Virus record (IMG/VR): IMGVR_UViG_3300008218_000011
Location: 1-62,375 of that record
Length of the DNA stretch: 62,375 bases
Source of the DNA: a virus
Strand: one strand, 5' to 3'
Shown: positions 49,113 to 57,690 of the stretch, one piece after another
Position numbering within the stretch: the first letter of the stretch is position 1
Layout: each line of letters opens with the position of its first letter
Translations under genes and position numbers: made by a program
Notes under the pieces: model-generated
Database searches by the model: none
The model's input: the letters and a program-made list of their open reading frames with translations, nothing else
What the model was told of the DNA's origin: nothing

Positions 49113-49870
49113 GATCCCTCCTTTTCACCGCGCCACGCTTCTACCGAAAATTCTCGTGAGCCACAATGCTCTAAATTAGGATTTCCCAACGAAGCTTTAC
49201 GAGAAAATTGACGCCGACAGATGCACTTATAAGTCTGAAAGGCTTCAAAGTCTTCTCGGTTTTTATAGTAAATACTCTTTGCTCGCAAAGTAGGCGCCCC
49301 TCCTGTTTTTTCTATATATTCAACAATCTTTCTCGTCAACAACCCCTCAAACGGCAGATTATTATTTTCAATACAGAAAGTAAGCTTGGTGAACGAAAAA
49401 TCAGGCACGCACCCAGCGAAATAAAATAAATTCTGAAATATAAAAGAATCATAAAAGGGAATTACGAGACTCACGTCCCCTGCGGACCATAGCTTTTTTA
49501 GATTTGCGCAGTCGATTCTCCCGTTACCTTGCGTAAAGGCGAAACTATAAATTTTATTTAAGGCCTGGCAGCCTCCCGCATTTTTGGCAAAAACTATTAC
49601 TTTGTGCTCGCATTGAACTTGCTCTTCGTCAAGCGAATCGCATATAGTAAGTCGCAATCCAAAGCGCAAATTAAGGTCGTGCTTTTCGCAACCGCGTAGT
49701 GCCTCCAGGAATCCAATTAAGGAATCTTCTACTAAAAATAATTCTTTTAACCCTTCTTCTTGTGCGATTTCAAAAACACTATCAGAGCCTTGCGAATTTC
49801 CTTTCGCATCCGCCAGAGTCAGGATAGACTTGCCAATGCTATAATGCGACTTAAAAAAGGGGAACGTCAT
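49109..49870 (-). CDS. split PHP domain of DNA polymerase III alpha
   Basis: 253 aa. N-terminal FFKSHYSIGKSILTL and EGLKELFLVEDSLIGFLEAL follow DnaE PHP; the C-terminal SLGNPNLEHCGSREFSVEAW matches the PHP-palm joint. Metal ligands are mostly replaced (HLHSH becomes FFKSH, TDH becomes VED), so likely catalytically dead. Promoter at 49877-49905. Confidence 0.75.
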   Translation of the reverse strand: MTFPFFKSHYSIGKSILTLADAKGNSQGSDSVFEIAQEEGLKELFLVEDSLIGFLEALRGCEKHDLNLRFGLRLTICDSLDEEQVQCEHKVIVFAKNAGGCQALNKIYSFAFTQGNGRIDCANLKKLWSAGDVSLVIPFYDSFIFQNLFYFAGCVPDFSFTKLTFCIENNNLPFEGLLTRKIVEYIEKTGGAPTLRAKSIYYKNREDFEAFQTYKCICRRQFSRKASLGNPNLEHCGSREFSVEAWRGEKEGS

Positions 49871-49876
49871 TTTTCT

Positions 49877-49905
49877 ATAATACTCTAATTTTGGCCTGTT
49901 GTCAA
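49877..49905 (-). promoter_or_regulatory. promoter of the polymerase operon
   Basis: TTGACA, 17 nt, TATTAT, upstream of the PHP gene. Confidence 0.7.
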
Positions 49906-50289
49906 GGAAAGTATGGTGTCGCGCGTAGACGACAACATAGCAACGGGAAGTTCCGAAGGGGTGAAGTAAGCGTAGCCCTCATGTTCAAAATTAAGGGTAG
50001 GATGCAGGAGGACAGGGGAACAGTAATGGTACAAAAAAAACTTCCCCCTCCTGTCGGAGCGCTCTTCACACGTTAAAAAATCCCCTAAATCGGTAGGAAG
50101 TAATGAAATTTCGGTCTCTTCATATAATTCCCTGAGCGCAGTGTGGGAAGTGTCTTCTCCTTCTTCTTGGGTTCCTGCGGGAATGCACCATAACCCATCA
50201 AGGGGCAGCCCAAAAACAGCACGTTTACATAATAGAAACTTATTTTTATGCTGAATTAAAATTCCTGCGGCATTAGAAGTCGAACTCAT
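49885..50289 (-). CDS. Nudix hydrolase
   Basis: 134 aa. Nudix box GTQEEGEDTSHTALRELYEE (G-x5-E-x7-REUXEE pattern) preceded by PLDGLWCIPAG. Hydrolyses nucleoside diphosphate derivatives. Overlaps the RecB-like gene. Confidence 0.85.
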   Translation of the reverse strand: MSSTSNAAGILIQHKNKFLLCKRAVFGLPLDGLWCIPAGTQEEGEDTSHTALRELYEETEISLLPTDLGDFLTCEERSDRRGKFFLYHYCSPVLLHPTLNFEHEGYAYFTPSELPVAMLSSTRDTILSLTTGQN

Positions 50290-51343
50290 CTTTTGTCTCC
50301 TTATTCCAGTGGGGGCAGCCGTTATAATTACGACACTCTATTTTCTCGCCCGCCGCATCATCTGCCACGAGTTCTTCGGGGGTTTCCGCAAAGGTGCTTT
50401 TAAGTATTTTGCCGTTTTTATCAAGTAAGACATAATAGTCTCTTGCTTGGCGATAGGGGCAAATATAATTAGGTATTTTATTACCTTGGGCGTCTAGCAC
50501 GAGTTCCCCACGGCTTTGCTTAAAGCCTTCGCGCCCACAGACCAAAGGTCCTCCAAAGGTACCATCTTTGGGATAACCTTTAACCGCGGCCATGTTGCTT
50601 AAGGCGGTGACGTCGCTAAAGTTATCTAAATATTTTTGAGTGGCGTCCAGCTGATATTTGAACCCCTCAAGTTCCTCGTCACTTACTTCCTCGAGCCGAA
50701 GGGCTCCTTTGCCTGGACTTCCTAAAAGATCGGAATGAAGAGGAAATTTAAGAAATAAAAATTCACAATTAACCTTTTTGACCTCAGGGTATAGTTCCTT
50801 GGTCGCAAGGGAATAGATAAGGTTTTGAAGATTATCTGTGATATCCCCTCCCTTGAAAACCTGTTTGCTCGTCTTGAAGTCGCGGATGAGGGCCGAGCCG
50901 TCTTTATAAATAAATAATTTGTCAATAAAACCCAGTACCCTGCATTGAGAATCTTCCGTGTCTAGAGTTATGTCAAATTTGTACTCATTAAAGATTTTCT
51001 TCGGTTTTTGCTGGGCGTCTCCATTGAAGTCATAATTGAGCCCATTAAGAATCATTGTGTCGATGAAAGCGACATTCTCCTCATCATCAACAGCCAAGCG
51101 CGCGGCATGGTACAAAGCCAATCTTTTTAAAGGGGCGTCTTGTAGAATGGAGCCCGCCTTCCGCACTGCGGCCAAACGCTTCTTGCGTTTTTTGTGAGCT
51201 AATAACTCCAAAATGAGGTGCACAATCCATCCCCGACTGGCGCCTTCATTAGTCGTTTCAGGTAACTTGAGTATGTATTTGCACCAATACTGCCAGCTGC
51301 ATTGCTTGGCTAGTTTTATGCGGCTAGCGCTAAGGGGGTTCAT
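50273..51343 (-). CDS. RecB/Cas4-like PD-(D/E)XK nuclease
   Basis: 356 aa. SASRIKLAKQCSWQYWCKYI, then GFIDKLFIYKDGSALIRDFK (D, D-x-K) and a C-terminal Cys set (CPYRQARDYY...CRNYNGCPHW), as in Fe-S-containing RecB-type exonucleases. Overlaps primase by 4 nt. Confidence 0.8.
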   Translation of the reverse strand: MNPLSASRIKLAKQCSWQYWCKYILKLPETTNEGASRGWIVHLILELLAHKKRKKRLAAVRKAGSILQDAPLKRLALYHAARLAVDDEENVAFIDTMILNGLNYDFNGDAQQKPKKIFNEYKFDITLDTEDSQCRVLGFIDKLFIYKDGSALIRDFKTSKQVFKGGDITDNLQNLIYSLATKELYPEVKKVNCEFLFLKFPLHSDLLGSPGKGALRLEEVSDEELEGFKYQLDATQKYLDNFSDVTALSNMAAVKGYPKDGTFGGPLVCGREGFKQSRGELVLDAQGNKIPNYICPYRQARDYYVLLDKNGKILKSTFAETPEELVADDAAGEKIECRNYNGCPHWNKETKDEFDF

Positions 51344-52383
51344 AAATTTTTTAATATTTTAATATTTTTATAAAGATTTTTGGAAATAAGCTTGTCGTTA
51401 TGAAATTTTTGCATATATTCTAGAAGATAAGGTAATTGATCCGAAAGAGAGGTATTCTTGAGTTTTGTTTCCCACTTCTCAAAGTTTTCGGCTTCCATTT
51501 CTCCGAAATCATTTTTCACGGGAAGGCAAATTTTTATGAGCTCAGGATCAAAGTGGGTAAGGAGTTTAAGATAATTTTTACAGCAACCCAAAAGACCGCG
51601 ATTTACGGCGCTTTCCTTATCGTTGTTGAGAGAAAGAGTAATAGATGATGGCGCAAGAGCAATTAGGGAGCACATAAGGGCAGGAGAAACATCGAGGCCA
51701 AAAACCACCAATACATTGCTAAAACCATTTTCTATTAAATTGAGCATGTCTCCAATACTCTCCACCAAAATAACTCCATTTGCGACAATAGCGTCGCGAG
51801 TAGAAGGGTAAATATGAAGAGGATATACCCACTGTGTTTTTTTACCAACATGCTTCCATTTGGGCCGATCAGGATGATCTGCCATGTCGCGCCCCGCAAA
51901 ACCATGTATCTGTTGATGGGAATTAAAAATTGGAAAGACAAATCTTTGGTACAATTGCCCTTGGGTGGAAAGTCCTGCTTTGAGGGTTTGCAAGAGGCCG
52001 CTTGAAATTCCCTTGTTGTTGTAAAATTTATAATGAGGCAAGAATTTTTTTAATTCCTGCATTGAATGTAATTCTTCCATTTCTATTTTATAGTCATTTT
52101 GAGGTTTTTTGTAAAAAGAGCCTCTAGTCTCTGTCTTAAGATATTTATTGATTTCTTTGGATGCGTTAGTCCCTAAATGAGCTTCAAGCAACGCTCTAAA
52201 GGGCATCGGTGCGGTTTGGGCCACATAATCCCGCCATACCCCCGAGTCTTTATATATTTGTAACGCGGTTTTGTTATCGCCATTTCTAAAAACTGCATTG
52301 GTTTGCCAATAGGAACCCTGATCTGTGAGGTTATATCCCAAAGATATTAAAATTTCTTCGATTTCGCTAGGGTTTAATTTCAT
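51340..52383 (-). CDS. TOPRIM DNA primase
   Basis: 347 aa. VILVESIGDMLNLIENGF (TOPRIM Glu) then SITLSLNNDKESAVNRGLLG. The usual D-x-D reads NND here, as I recall in other phage primases of this type. N-terminal region lacks a clear CHC2 zinc finger. Sits directly after DnaB. Confidence 0.75.
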   Translation of the reverse strand: MKLNPSEIEEILISLGYNLTDQGSYWQTNAVFRNGDNKTALQIYKDSGVWRDYVAQTAPMPFRALLEAHLGTNASKEINKYLKTETRGSFYKKPQNDYKIEMEELHSMQELKKFLPHYKFYNNKGISSGLLQTLKAGLSTQGQLYQRFVFPIFNSHQQIHGFAGRDMADHPDRPKWKHVGKKTQWVYPLHIYPSTRDAIVANGVILVESIGDMLNLIENGFSNVLVVFGLDVSPALMCSLIALAPSSITLSLNNDKESAVNRGLLGCCKNYLKLLTHFDPELIKICLPVKNDFGEMEAENFEKWETKLKNTSLSDQLPYLLEYMQKFHNDKLISKNLYKNIKILKNL

Positions 52384-53888
52384 AAAAGGTCGATTGGGTC
52401 ACTGGACTCAAGAACGAGATCCGTAGAGAGTTGAAGCGCCAAATCGCGAAGGTCTCCTTTTTCAGTAATATCAAAATTGTCAAAATCAAGAAAAATAGCA
52501 TTTTTCTTTTTTGAACCGTCTATCCACTCGACGGGCTGGAGGGCACGATGAACATCTTCGCCCAAATGACGATATTTAACGCAAATAAGTTTATGGGTAC
52601 CGCAACCCGCAGGGTGAGACTGCATTTCGTCAAGGGTTTTTTGGCGTAAAATAAACATATGCGAAGAGTATTGTGTTATTTGATCAGAAAGGGCCACAAT
52701 AGATTCATCTTCAATCACAGCATCAGAAGTACGATTATGAGTAATTCCATAACGATTACTTTGAACGCTAGTAAGCATGGAGATGACGGGCTCTTCATCA
52801 AAAATAATTTCTTTGTGGATAAGTTGTTTAAACTTGTTTACCATTTCGCCCACTAACTCCCAAGAGCTTTTGTTGTTTGAACGTTCGGCCGCAGTTTTAA
52901 TATAATCAAAGCTAAAAATCATTTTATTTCCGCGGCCTACCTTGGAGTAATAAAAGCGACGAATAATATTAAGCATGCTGTCTGCGGTAAGACCTGCCAC
53001 ATTATAATAATAAAATTTCATATTTTTGATTTTGGGCCACGTCTCTCTAACTTTTTTTACAAAATCCTCGTTCTGCCGCCATTTGCCGTCTTCAAGAAAA
53101 GTAAGAGGAACACCTGAGAGGGCGGCGCATTGGCGCATGATGATTTCGGTCTCGCTCATCTCGCCATTATCAAAATGTAAGACGGGGGTATGGTTATAGG
53201 CCGCCGAAACTTTAGTGGCGAAATTTAAACAAAAAGAAGTTTTTCCCACTCCTGAACGCGCCACAATGACGGTAATATTTCCTGGCCGCAAAAGCGAACC
53301 ATAGGTTTCATTAAGGCGAGGATGGGGAGACATGAATCCCGCCTCTTTATATTTATCGGGGTTTTCTCCGCGGTCCTCAACCATGGCCTCCATTTTTTCA
53401 AATATATTGCGGGGAGCATCCTCTCGCATTAAATAGAGATTAATTTGTTCATTATAAGCGGAATCAGCCGTGGAAATAATCTCGTCAAAAGAAGAGGAGC
53501 GCGGGAGCCTTTTCATTTTATCCGCCACCTTAAGGGAGGAATTATAAATCTCACGCCTAACGGTATGTTTTTTTAGTTCTTTTGCGAGGGCCACCACGCT
53601 CTCGTCTGCGATTTTTATCAAGGAAAGAGATTTGATATACTCCGTAATGTTAATATTATCCTCGAAAGAAGAAATAAAACTCTTAACTCTTTCGGATAAA
53701 ATTACATCATTTATGGCATCCCCTGATTCTAGAGCAGTTTTAAGGACTTTAAATAGGGTTTGGTGGACAATGCTGGTTTCTGTATAAAAGTCATTTTCAT
53801 CTATAAAGCTGGCAATCTCCACGTACTTATGAGGAAAACGAAGTAATGCAGCTAAAAGGTTTTTTTCTAGTTCTTTTGAGTGAATCAT
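52380..53888 (-). CDS. dnaB: replicative DNA helicase, DnaB family
   Basis: 502 aa. N-terminal DnaB-N (LEKNLLAALLRFPHKYVEI) and RecA-like core with Walker A ARSGVGKTSFCLNF, FSFDYIKTA and a final Q-TLDEMQSHPAG. ATGA overlap with primase. Promoter upstream (53896-53924). Confidence 0.9.
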   Translation of the reverse strand: MIHSKELEKNLLAALLRFPHKYVEIASFIDENDFYTETSIVHQTLFKVLKTALESGDAINDVILSERVKSFISSFEDNINITEYIKSLSLIKIADESVVALAKELKKHTVRREIYNSSLKVADKMKRLPRSSSFDEIISTADSAYNEQINLYLMREDAPRNIFEKMEAMVEDRGENPDKYKEAGFMSPHPRLNETYGSLLRPGNITVIVARSGVGKTSFCLNFATKVSAAYNHTPVLHFDNGEMSETEIIMRQCAALSGVPLTFLEDGKWRQNEDFVKKVRETWPKIKNMKFYYYNVAGLTADSMLNIIRRFYYSKVGRGNKMIFSFDYIKTAAERSNNKSSWELVGEMVNKFKQLIHKEIIFDEEPVISMLTSVQSNRYGITHNRTSDAVIEDESIVALSDQITQYSSHMFILRQKTLDEMQSHPAGCGTHKLICVKYRHLGEDVHRALQPVEWIDGSKKKNAIFLDFDNFDITEKGDLRDLALQLSTDLVLESSDPIDLL

Positions 53889-53895
53889 TCACTCT

Positions 53896-53924
53896 AGGTT
53901 AACAGAAATAGAATGATTTGTCAA
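53896..53924 (-). promoter_or_regulatory. promoter for dnaB
   Basis: TTGACA, 17 nt, TAACCT. Confidence 0.5.
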
Positions 53925-53925
53925 G

Positions 53926-54192
53926 TCATTCCTCGCTAGACGGGGGAAATTCTATCCCCGTGCCTACCTTGGCTTCACTCACAAACTGCTCCAGGGCGCG
54001 ATGGAGTCCCATCTCCACTATTTGATTAGCGGTCTTGGAGAAAATTACAGGCGCACCGTCTTCGTTTACATAGGCCAAAATAATACCTTTATGGGAATCC
54101 ACACCTCCTGTTAATTCAAAAAGTTGTAAAAGAGTGCTCTCAGGAAGAGTAAAGGGGCTCAGGTCCTCATTGTTGGCGTCAAAAAGAGGCAT
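53926..54192 (-). CDS. 88-aa protein, unknown
   Basis: MPLFDANNEDLSPFTLPEST... EMGLHRALEQFVSEAKVGTG. Between helicase and nuclease genes; possibly a replication accessory, no evidence of function. Confidence 0.5.
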   Translation of the reverse strand: MPLFDANNEDLSPFTLPESTLLQLFELTGGVDSHKGIILAYVNEDGAPVIFSKTANQIVEMGLHRALEQFVSEAKVGTGIEFPPSSEE

Positions 54193-54210
54193 ATTATATA
54201 ATACACTTAA

Positions 54211-54621
54211 TTATGTTATTGCTCCACATCTGCGAAAAAAGTCATCGGTTAAAATATCAGTGGAAAGGATTTGTATTAAGGTAATAGAATTAAGCTCGCA
54301 AAATTTTTCTTTATTCACGTCGCGCCTTAATTGAGCGATGTGGTTAATTTTGTTGCGGCCATGAAAGAAGGGTACATATTTGTCATGTTGCGCGCCCTGC
54401 ACTTCGATAGCAATGCGTTTATTGGAATTATAAAAATCAAAGGTCATTCTGCTTCCCGCTACGGGGAACTCCTCAAAAACTATATGGTGGCGCCAGTGTT
54501 TTTTTAAATATTTTTTAACGCCCCGCTGTAGCTTGCTCCTGCTTTTACCGTCCCAGTCAATAAGGTATTTTTTAAGCCTTAAAATCCTACGTTCTTTTCC
54601 GCCTAAAGTTATAAACTTCAC
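54211..54621 (-). CDS. PD-(D/E)XK endonuclease-like protein
   Basis: 136 aa. VFEEFPVAGSRMTFDFYNSN then KRIAIEVQGAQHDKY (E-x-Q) as in Vsr/DUF559-type nucleases common in phages. ATGA overlap with recA. Confidence 0.65.
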   Translation of the reverse strand: MKFITLGGKERRILRLKKYLIDWDGKSRSKLQRGVKKYLKKHWRHHIVFEEFPVAGSRMTFDFYNSNKRIAIEVQGAQHDKYVPFFHGRNKINHIAQLRRDVNKEKFCELNSITLIQILSTDILTDDFFRRCGAIT

Positions 54622-55721
54622 AAAGCGGCGAATTCTTCTTTTATGTAAGCCAGGAGAAACCCCTGGAGTTCAGGATTGCGCTCGAGGTATTCCACGAGCT
54701 TGGGCTCGCCTTGAATTTTTTCAGAACATTCTATTCCATCGCTCTTAATTTTTTTTACAAGGTCTGCGTCAAAAGAAATCCAGGCGCCTTTTTTTTCTAA
54801 GTAGCCCCAGAGATATAACAACTCGATGAGTTCTCGCTCTACCCATACCGAGGTACCCCTTTTACGTCCATACCGTATAGGATAGCGAACCTGAGCTCCT
54901 GTTTTTTCGTTAATACTTTTGCGAAAAATTACTTTACAAAAATGGCCGAGGGGCGAGCCTTTGTCTTGCAGTTTTGCTGCGCTGGGATTTTCAAAAATAA
55001 TGTCGCTGGTATACCTATCTTGAAATTCAAGGATAAAATTAGCATAATGCTTAATGGCGTTGCCGCCCGCCTGTTTGGTTTTGGGGCCTCCACGGGCTGC
55101 GTAAGGATTCGTCGCAACCTCTACGCGCACTTGAGAGGTTAAGATCATCATATGGTTAAGCTTCATGATAGGAAGTACCATTTTTTTTAAAAAGACCGAA
55201 GTGATTAAGGCTCCCCCCGCCACCTGTTCGCTTTCTACAAAAGGCTTATTATAATCGTTTTGGCGACATAATGCATCCACGCTATCAATAATAAATAAAT
55301 ACTTCTTGTCTTCGTGGTTTTCATCTACGAGCAACCTAATCAAGTCAAAAACTTTTTCAAATATATTGCAATCGAATTTAAAAAAATTTTCTTCGGAGAC
55401 ATCAATGCCCGAGCGCTCTATGAGTTCAGGGCCGAGCCTCCCCTCGCTTTTAATGTAGATAACTTTTCCGTCTTCTTTAAAATAATCTTGAAAGTTTTTG
55501 GCTACAGCTAACGCACAAGAAGTTTTACCCCCTTCATTTACTCCTGTAAAACGATGAACCCCCGCGGGAAATCCTCCATCTAAAGCCAGGTCAAGATTAA
55601 GGCTCCCACAAGGAATTTTATAATTTAATTCCTCATAATCATTGTAGTGATATTTTTTATTCTCCTTGTCTTGGAGAAAGGATTTTATTTGTTCGGAGGA
55701 AGAGGTTACTGCTTTAGTCAT
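54618..55721 (-). CDS. recA: RecA-like recombinase
   Basis: 367 aa. PCGSLNLDLALDGGFPAGVHR, Walker A GVNEGGKTS, LFIIDSVDALC, LTSQVRVE and the C-terminal region. Strand exchange and recombination-dependent replication. Loop GGPKTKQAGGNAIKHYA as in RecA L2. Confidence 0.9.
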   Translation of the reverse strand: MTKAVTSSSEQIKSFLQDKENKKYHYNDYEELNYKIPCGSLNLDLALDGGFPAGVHRFTGVNEGGKTSCALAVAKNFQDYFKEDGKVIYIKSEGRLGPELIERSGIDVSEENFFKFDCNIFEKVFDLIRLLVDENHEDKKYLFIIDSVDALCRQNDYNKPFVESEQVAGGALITSVFLKKMVLPIMKLNHMMILTSQVRVEVATNPYAARGGPKTKQAGGNAIKHYANFILEFQDRYTSDIIFENPSAAKLQDKGSPLGHFCKVIFRKSINEKTGAQVRYPIRYGRKRGTSVWVERELIELLYLWGYLEKKGAWISFDADLVKKIKSDGIECSEKIQGEPKLVEYLERNPELQGFLLAYIKEEFAAL

Positions 55722-56052
55722 CTTGTAAAAACTGTCTAAGATTAAGGGTTTTAGGAGGTAATTTGGGCGCCTCTCCTATTTTGTTATTCCCAAAGGAAAA
55801 TTTGGGAGGAGGGGGGATTTTGTAATTAAAATCACGATATTTTTGTTCCAATAATTTAACTCCATATTCACTCATAAGATATTCCATTCCCTCGTATTTT
55901 TTCGGAAAGCATACCTTGCTCCAAAACTCTTGGCTGGGAAATTTTTTCAGGAGCTTGTTAAGAATTGCCATCTGTTTGGCCCAGAAGGGTCGGCGACCCT
56001 TGGCGGGGATAATAATTAGTTTTTCTATAATGTGGCGCTTGTTGAATTTCAT
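55714..56052 (-). CDS. 112-aa protein, unknown
   Basis: MKFNKRHIIEKLIIIPAKGR..., Lys-rich helices then PPPPKFSFGNN and a Pro-rich C-terminus. First gene of the recA operon; possibly a mediator, unproven. Promoter 56064-56092. Confidence 0.5.
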   Translation of the reverse strand: MKFNKRHIIEKLIIIPAKGRRPFWAKQMAILNKLLKKFPSQEFWSKVCFPKKYEGMEYLMSEYGVKLLEQKYRDFNYKIPPPPKFSFGNNKIGEAPKLPPKTLNLRQFLQDD

Positions 56053-56063
56053 TTAAACCACTT

Positions 56064-56092
56064 AGTTTAGCATGAATACTCGGTAAAGTCAA
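56064..56092 (-). promoter_or_regulatory. promoter for recA operon
   Basis: TTGACT, 17 nt, TAAACT, in a divergent gap with the rightward lipoprotein. Confidence 0.55.
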
Positions 56093-56113
56093 TACGAAAG
56101 TGTATTATTATAC

Positions 56114-56416
56114 ATGCGGAAAAAGATATTTGTTCTCATATTATTGCTGGTCGCCCCAGGCTGCCTTACGGAAAAGGCCATATCCTCTCCAAGTCCTCCA
56201 CCTCAGCCTGATAAATTTATTATTATAGAAAAGGTAAGAGGGATGACGAGTATTAGACTTAAAAAAATTAATCGACCTTTTTTGATTCCCGCGGAAGTGA
56301 AGCAAATAGAGCGAGAACTAAGTGAATTAAATGCTGAAGAGCTCGAAATTTTAAAGCGCTTCATAGATTTCCTTTACGGCGTCCCGCCATCTCCGCCCAA
56401 GGCACGACTAATCTAA
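56114..56416 (+). CDS. rightward small lipoprotein
   Basis: 100 aa. Signal with lipobox VAPGC, then polar Pro-rich linker and PAEVKQIERELSELNAEELE, a coil. Rightward, divergent from recA and convergent with the protease gene (4-bp gap). Confidence 0.6.
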   Translation: MRKKIFVLILLLVAPGCLTEKAISSPSPPPQPDKFIIIEKVRGMTSIRLKKINRPFLIPAEVKQIERELSELNAEELEILKRFIDFLYGVPPSPPKARLI

Positions 56417-56420
56417 TCCG

Positions 56421-57356
56421 TCACCGCTCAAGCTGCGGCCCAAAAATAAGCGGGGCAGCGGCTACCGTCTTAATAAGAAAGGGAAATTTTTTCTTGTCGG
56501 GGCGCCCTCCCCTCTTCCTTTTTAGCCCCGCATCTTCTACTGAAATTGCTTCAATTTCGTTCAGCGTGGGCACCTCTAGCTCAGGATCAAGCGCCCACAA
56601 TAAATTAGTAGATTTAGCCCACTCCATCATTCTCCGCACGGGAACAACTAAATTAAAACCTTCCCCCGCTCCTCGTACTAACATCCCCATATAACGGCCA
56701 TCTTGAAGGAAGACGCCGCCGCCTGAAGAACCTGGGAATGCGGTAACGGTAGTTTGATCGAATTCCACCTTGCCCGATGTGCGCCCCACTTGCGAAACAA
56801 TTCCTGAAGTCATGGAATTAGCTCCCATTTGTCCCAAAAGCGAGCCTACATGATATAAGGGGGTACCGATGGGAACAATTGGGTCTTTCTTGTTTAAAAA
56901 GAATGATGCGCTTCCCTTTCCATAGTCTTTAGCGCGCACCATTAGCAGTGCTAGATCGTGTCCGTCCTCAGCGTCAGAATATTTTACTACTACGGCATCC
57001 ATCTTAATTTCTCCCACCCGACGGCCATTCTCAATTAACTCTTTGACAATTTGGGGATCTTTAAACTCTACAACCTTACGTGCCTGACCCTCTTCATTAA
57101 TAACCTCGCGAACCGTACGTAAATTATCAATAACATGAGCTGCGGTCCATACAAAGGTAACTTGTTCGCCTTTGACTTCTCTTACGATTAAAACCCCTGA
57201 CCCTTCAGAGGTGCTATATTCTCCCTGTGATTTGATGGTCACAGAAATATTTTGCAAATGCTCCGAAACCTTTTTGCGTTCGAGGGTATCTTCGCCCTGT
57301 GCGCTAGAAAACATCAACAATAAACCGATTGCGAACTTTGATAAGAATTTTTTCAT
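56421..57356 (-). CDS. trypsin-like serine protease with signal peptide
   Basis: 311 aa from MKKFLSKFAIGLLLMFSSAQ (signal). Catalytic set: AAHVID (His), DLALLMV (Asp), FPGSSGGGVF (Ser), S1C/HtrA-like fold without a PDZ domain. Secreted by phage-infected cell or part of virion; substrate unknown. Unusual in phages. Confidence 0.8.
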   Translation of the reverse strand: MKKFLSKFAIGLLLMFSSAQGEDTLERKKVSEHLQNISVTIKSQGEYSTSEGSGVLIVREVKGEQVTFVWTAAHVIDNLRTVREVINEEGQARKVVEFKDPQIVKELIENGRRVGEIKMDAVVVKYSDAEDGHDLALLMVRAKDYGKGSASFFLNKKDPIVPIGTPLYHVGSLLGQMGANSMTSGIVSQVGRTSGKVEFDQTTVTAFPGSSGGGVFLQDGRYMGMLVRGAGEGFNLVVPVRRMMEWAKSTNLLWALDPELEVPTLNEIEAISVEDAGLKRKRGGRPDKKKFPFLIKTVAAAPLIFGPQLER

Positions 57357-57421
57357 ATACCTATATGATATGCGCATCGAAGGGCTTTTCTATTAGAAAG
57401 TGGCGCAGTGTATATTCAGAC

Positions 57422-57679
57422 ATGCATGAAAGAGCTTATAGTATATGCGAAGAATATAGTAATCAAATTATACAATTATATTCAGAGGTTAAAAAAACGA
57501 CCTGTATAGTGGTAGTCGTCGGAGAGCGCTATGCAAGGGAGGTCTGTAGGCGCCTTTATCGAAATAATTATTTAATAACTCAAATTAAACCTACCGCATT
57601 GAATAAGAAAATTTTAGTATTTGACTATATAGAAGACCTCCAAAAAAGGCTCCCACGTAGGGAGCCTTTTGAGGAATAG
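57422..57679 (+). CDS. rightward 85-aa protein, unknown
   Basis: Start at MHERAYSICEEYSNQIIQLY; then TCIVVVVGERYAREVCRRLY and FDYIEDLQKRLPRREPFEE. The end is read through the terminator hairpin. Rossmann-like strand-helix-strand start. Confidence 0.5.
   Translation: MHERAYSICEEYSNQIIQLYSEVKKTTCIVVVVGERYAREVCRRLYRNNYLITQIKPTALNKKILVFDYIEDLQKRLPRREPFEE
57644..57670. terminator. bidirectional terminator
   Basis: AAAAGGCTCCC ACGTA GGGAGCCTTTT. The minus strand continues to a T6 run, so it ends the leftward gene 57691; it lies inside the end of the rightward ORF. Confidence 0.8.
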
Positions 57680-57690
57680 GACGACTACTT

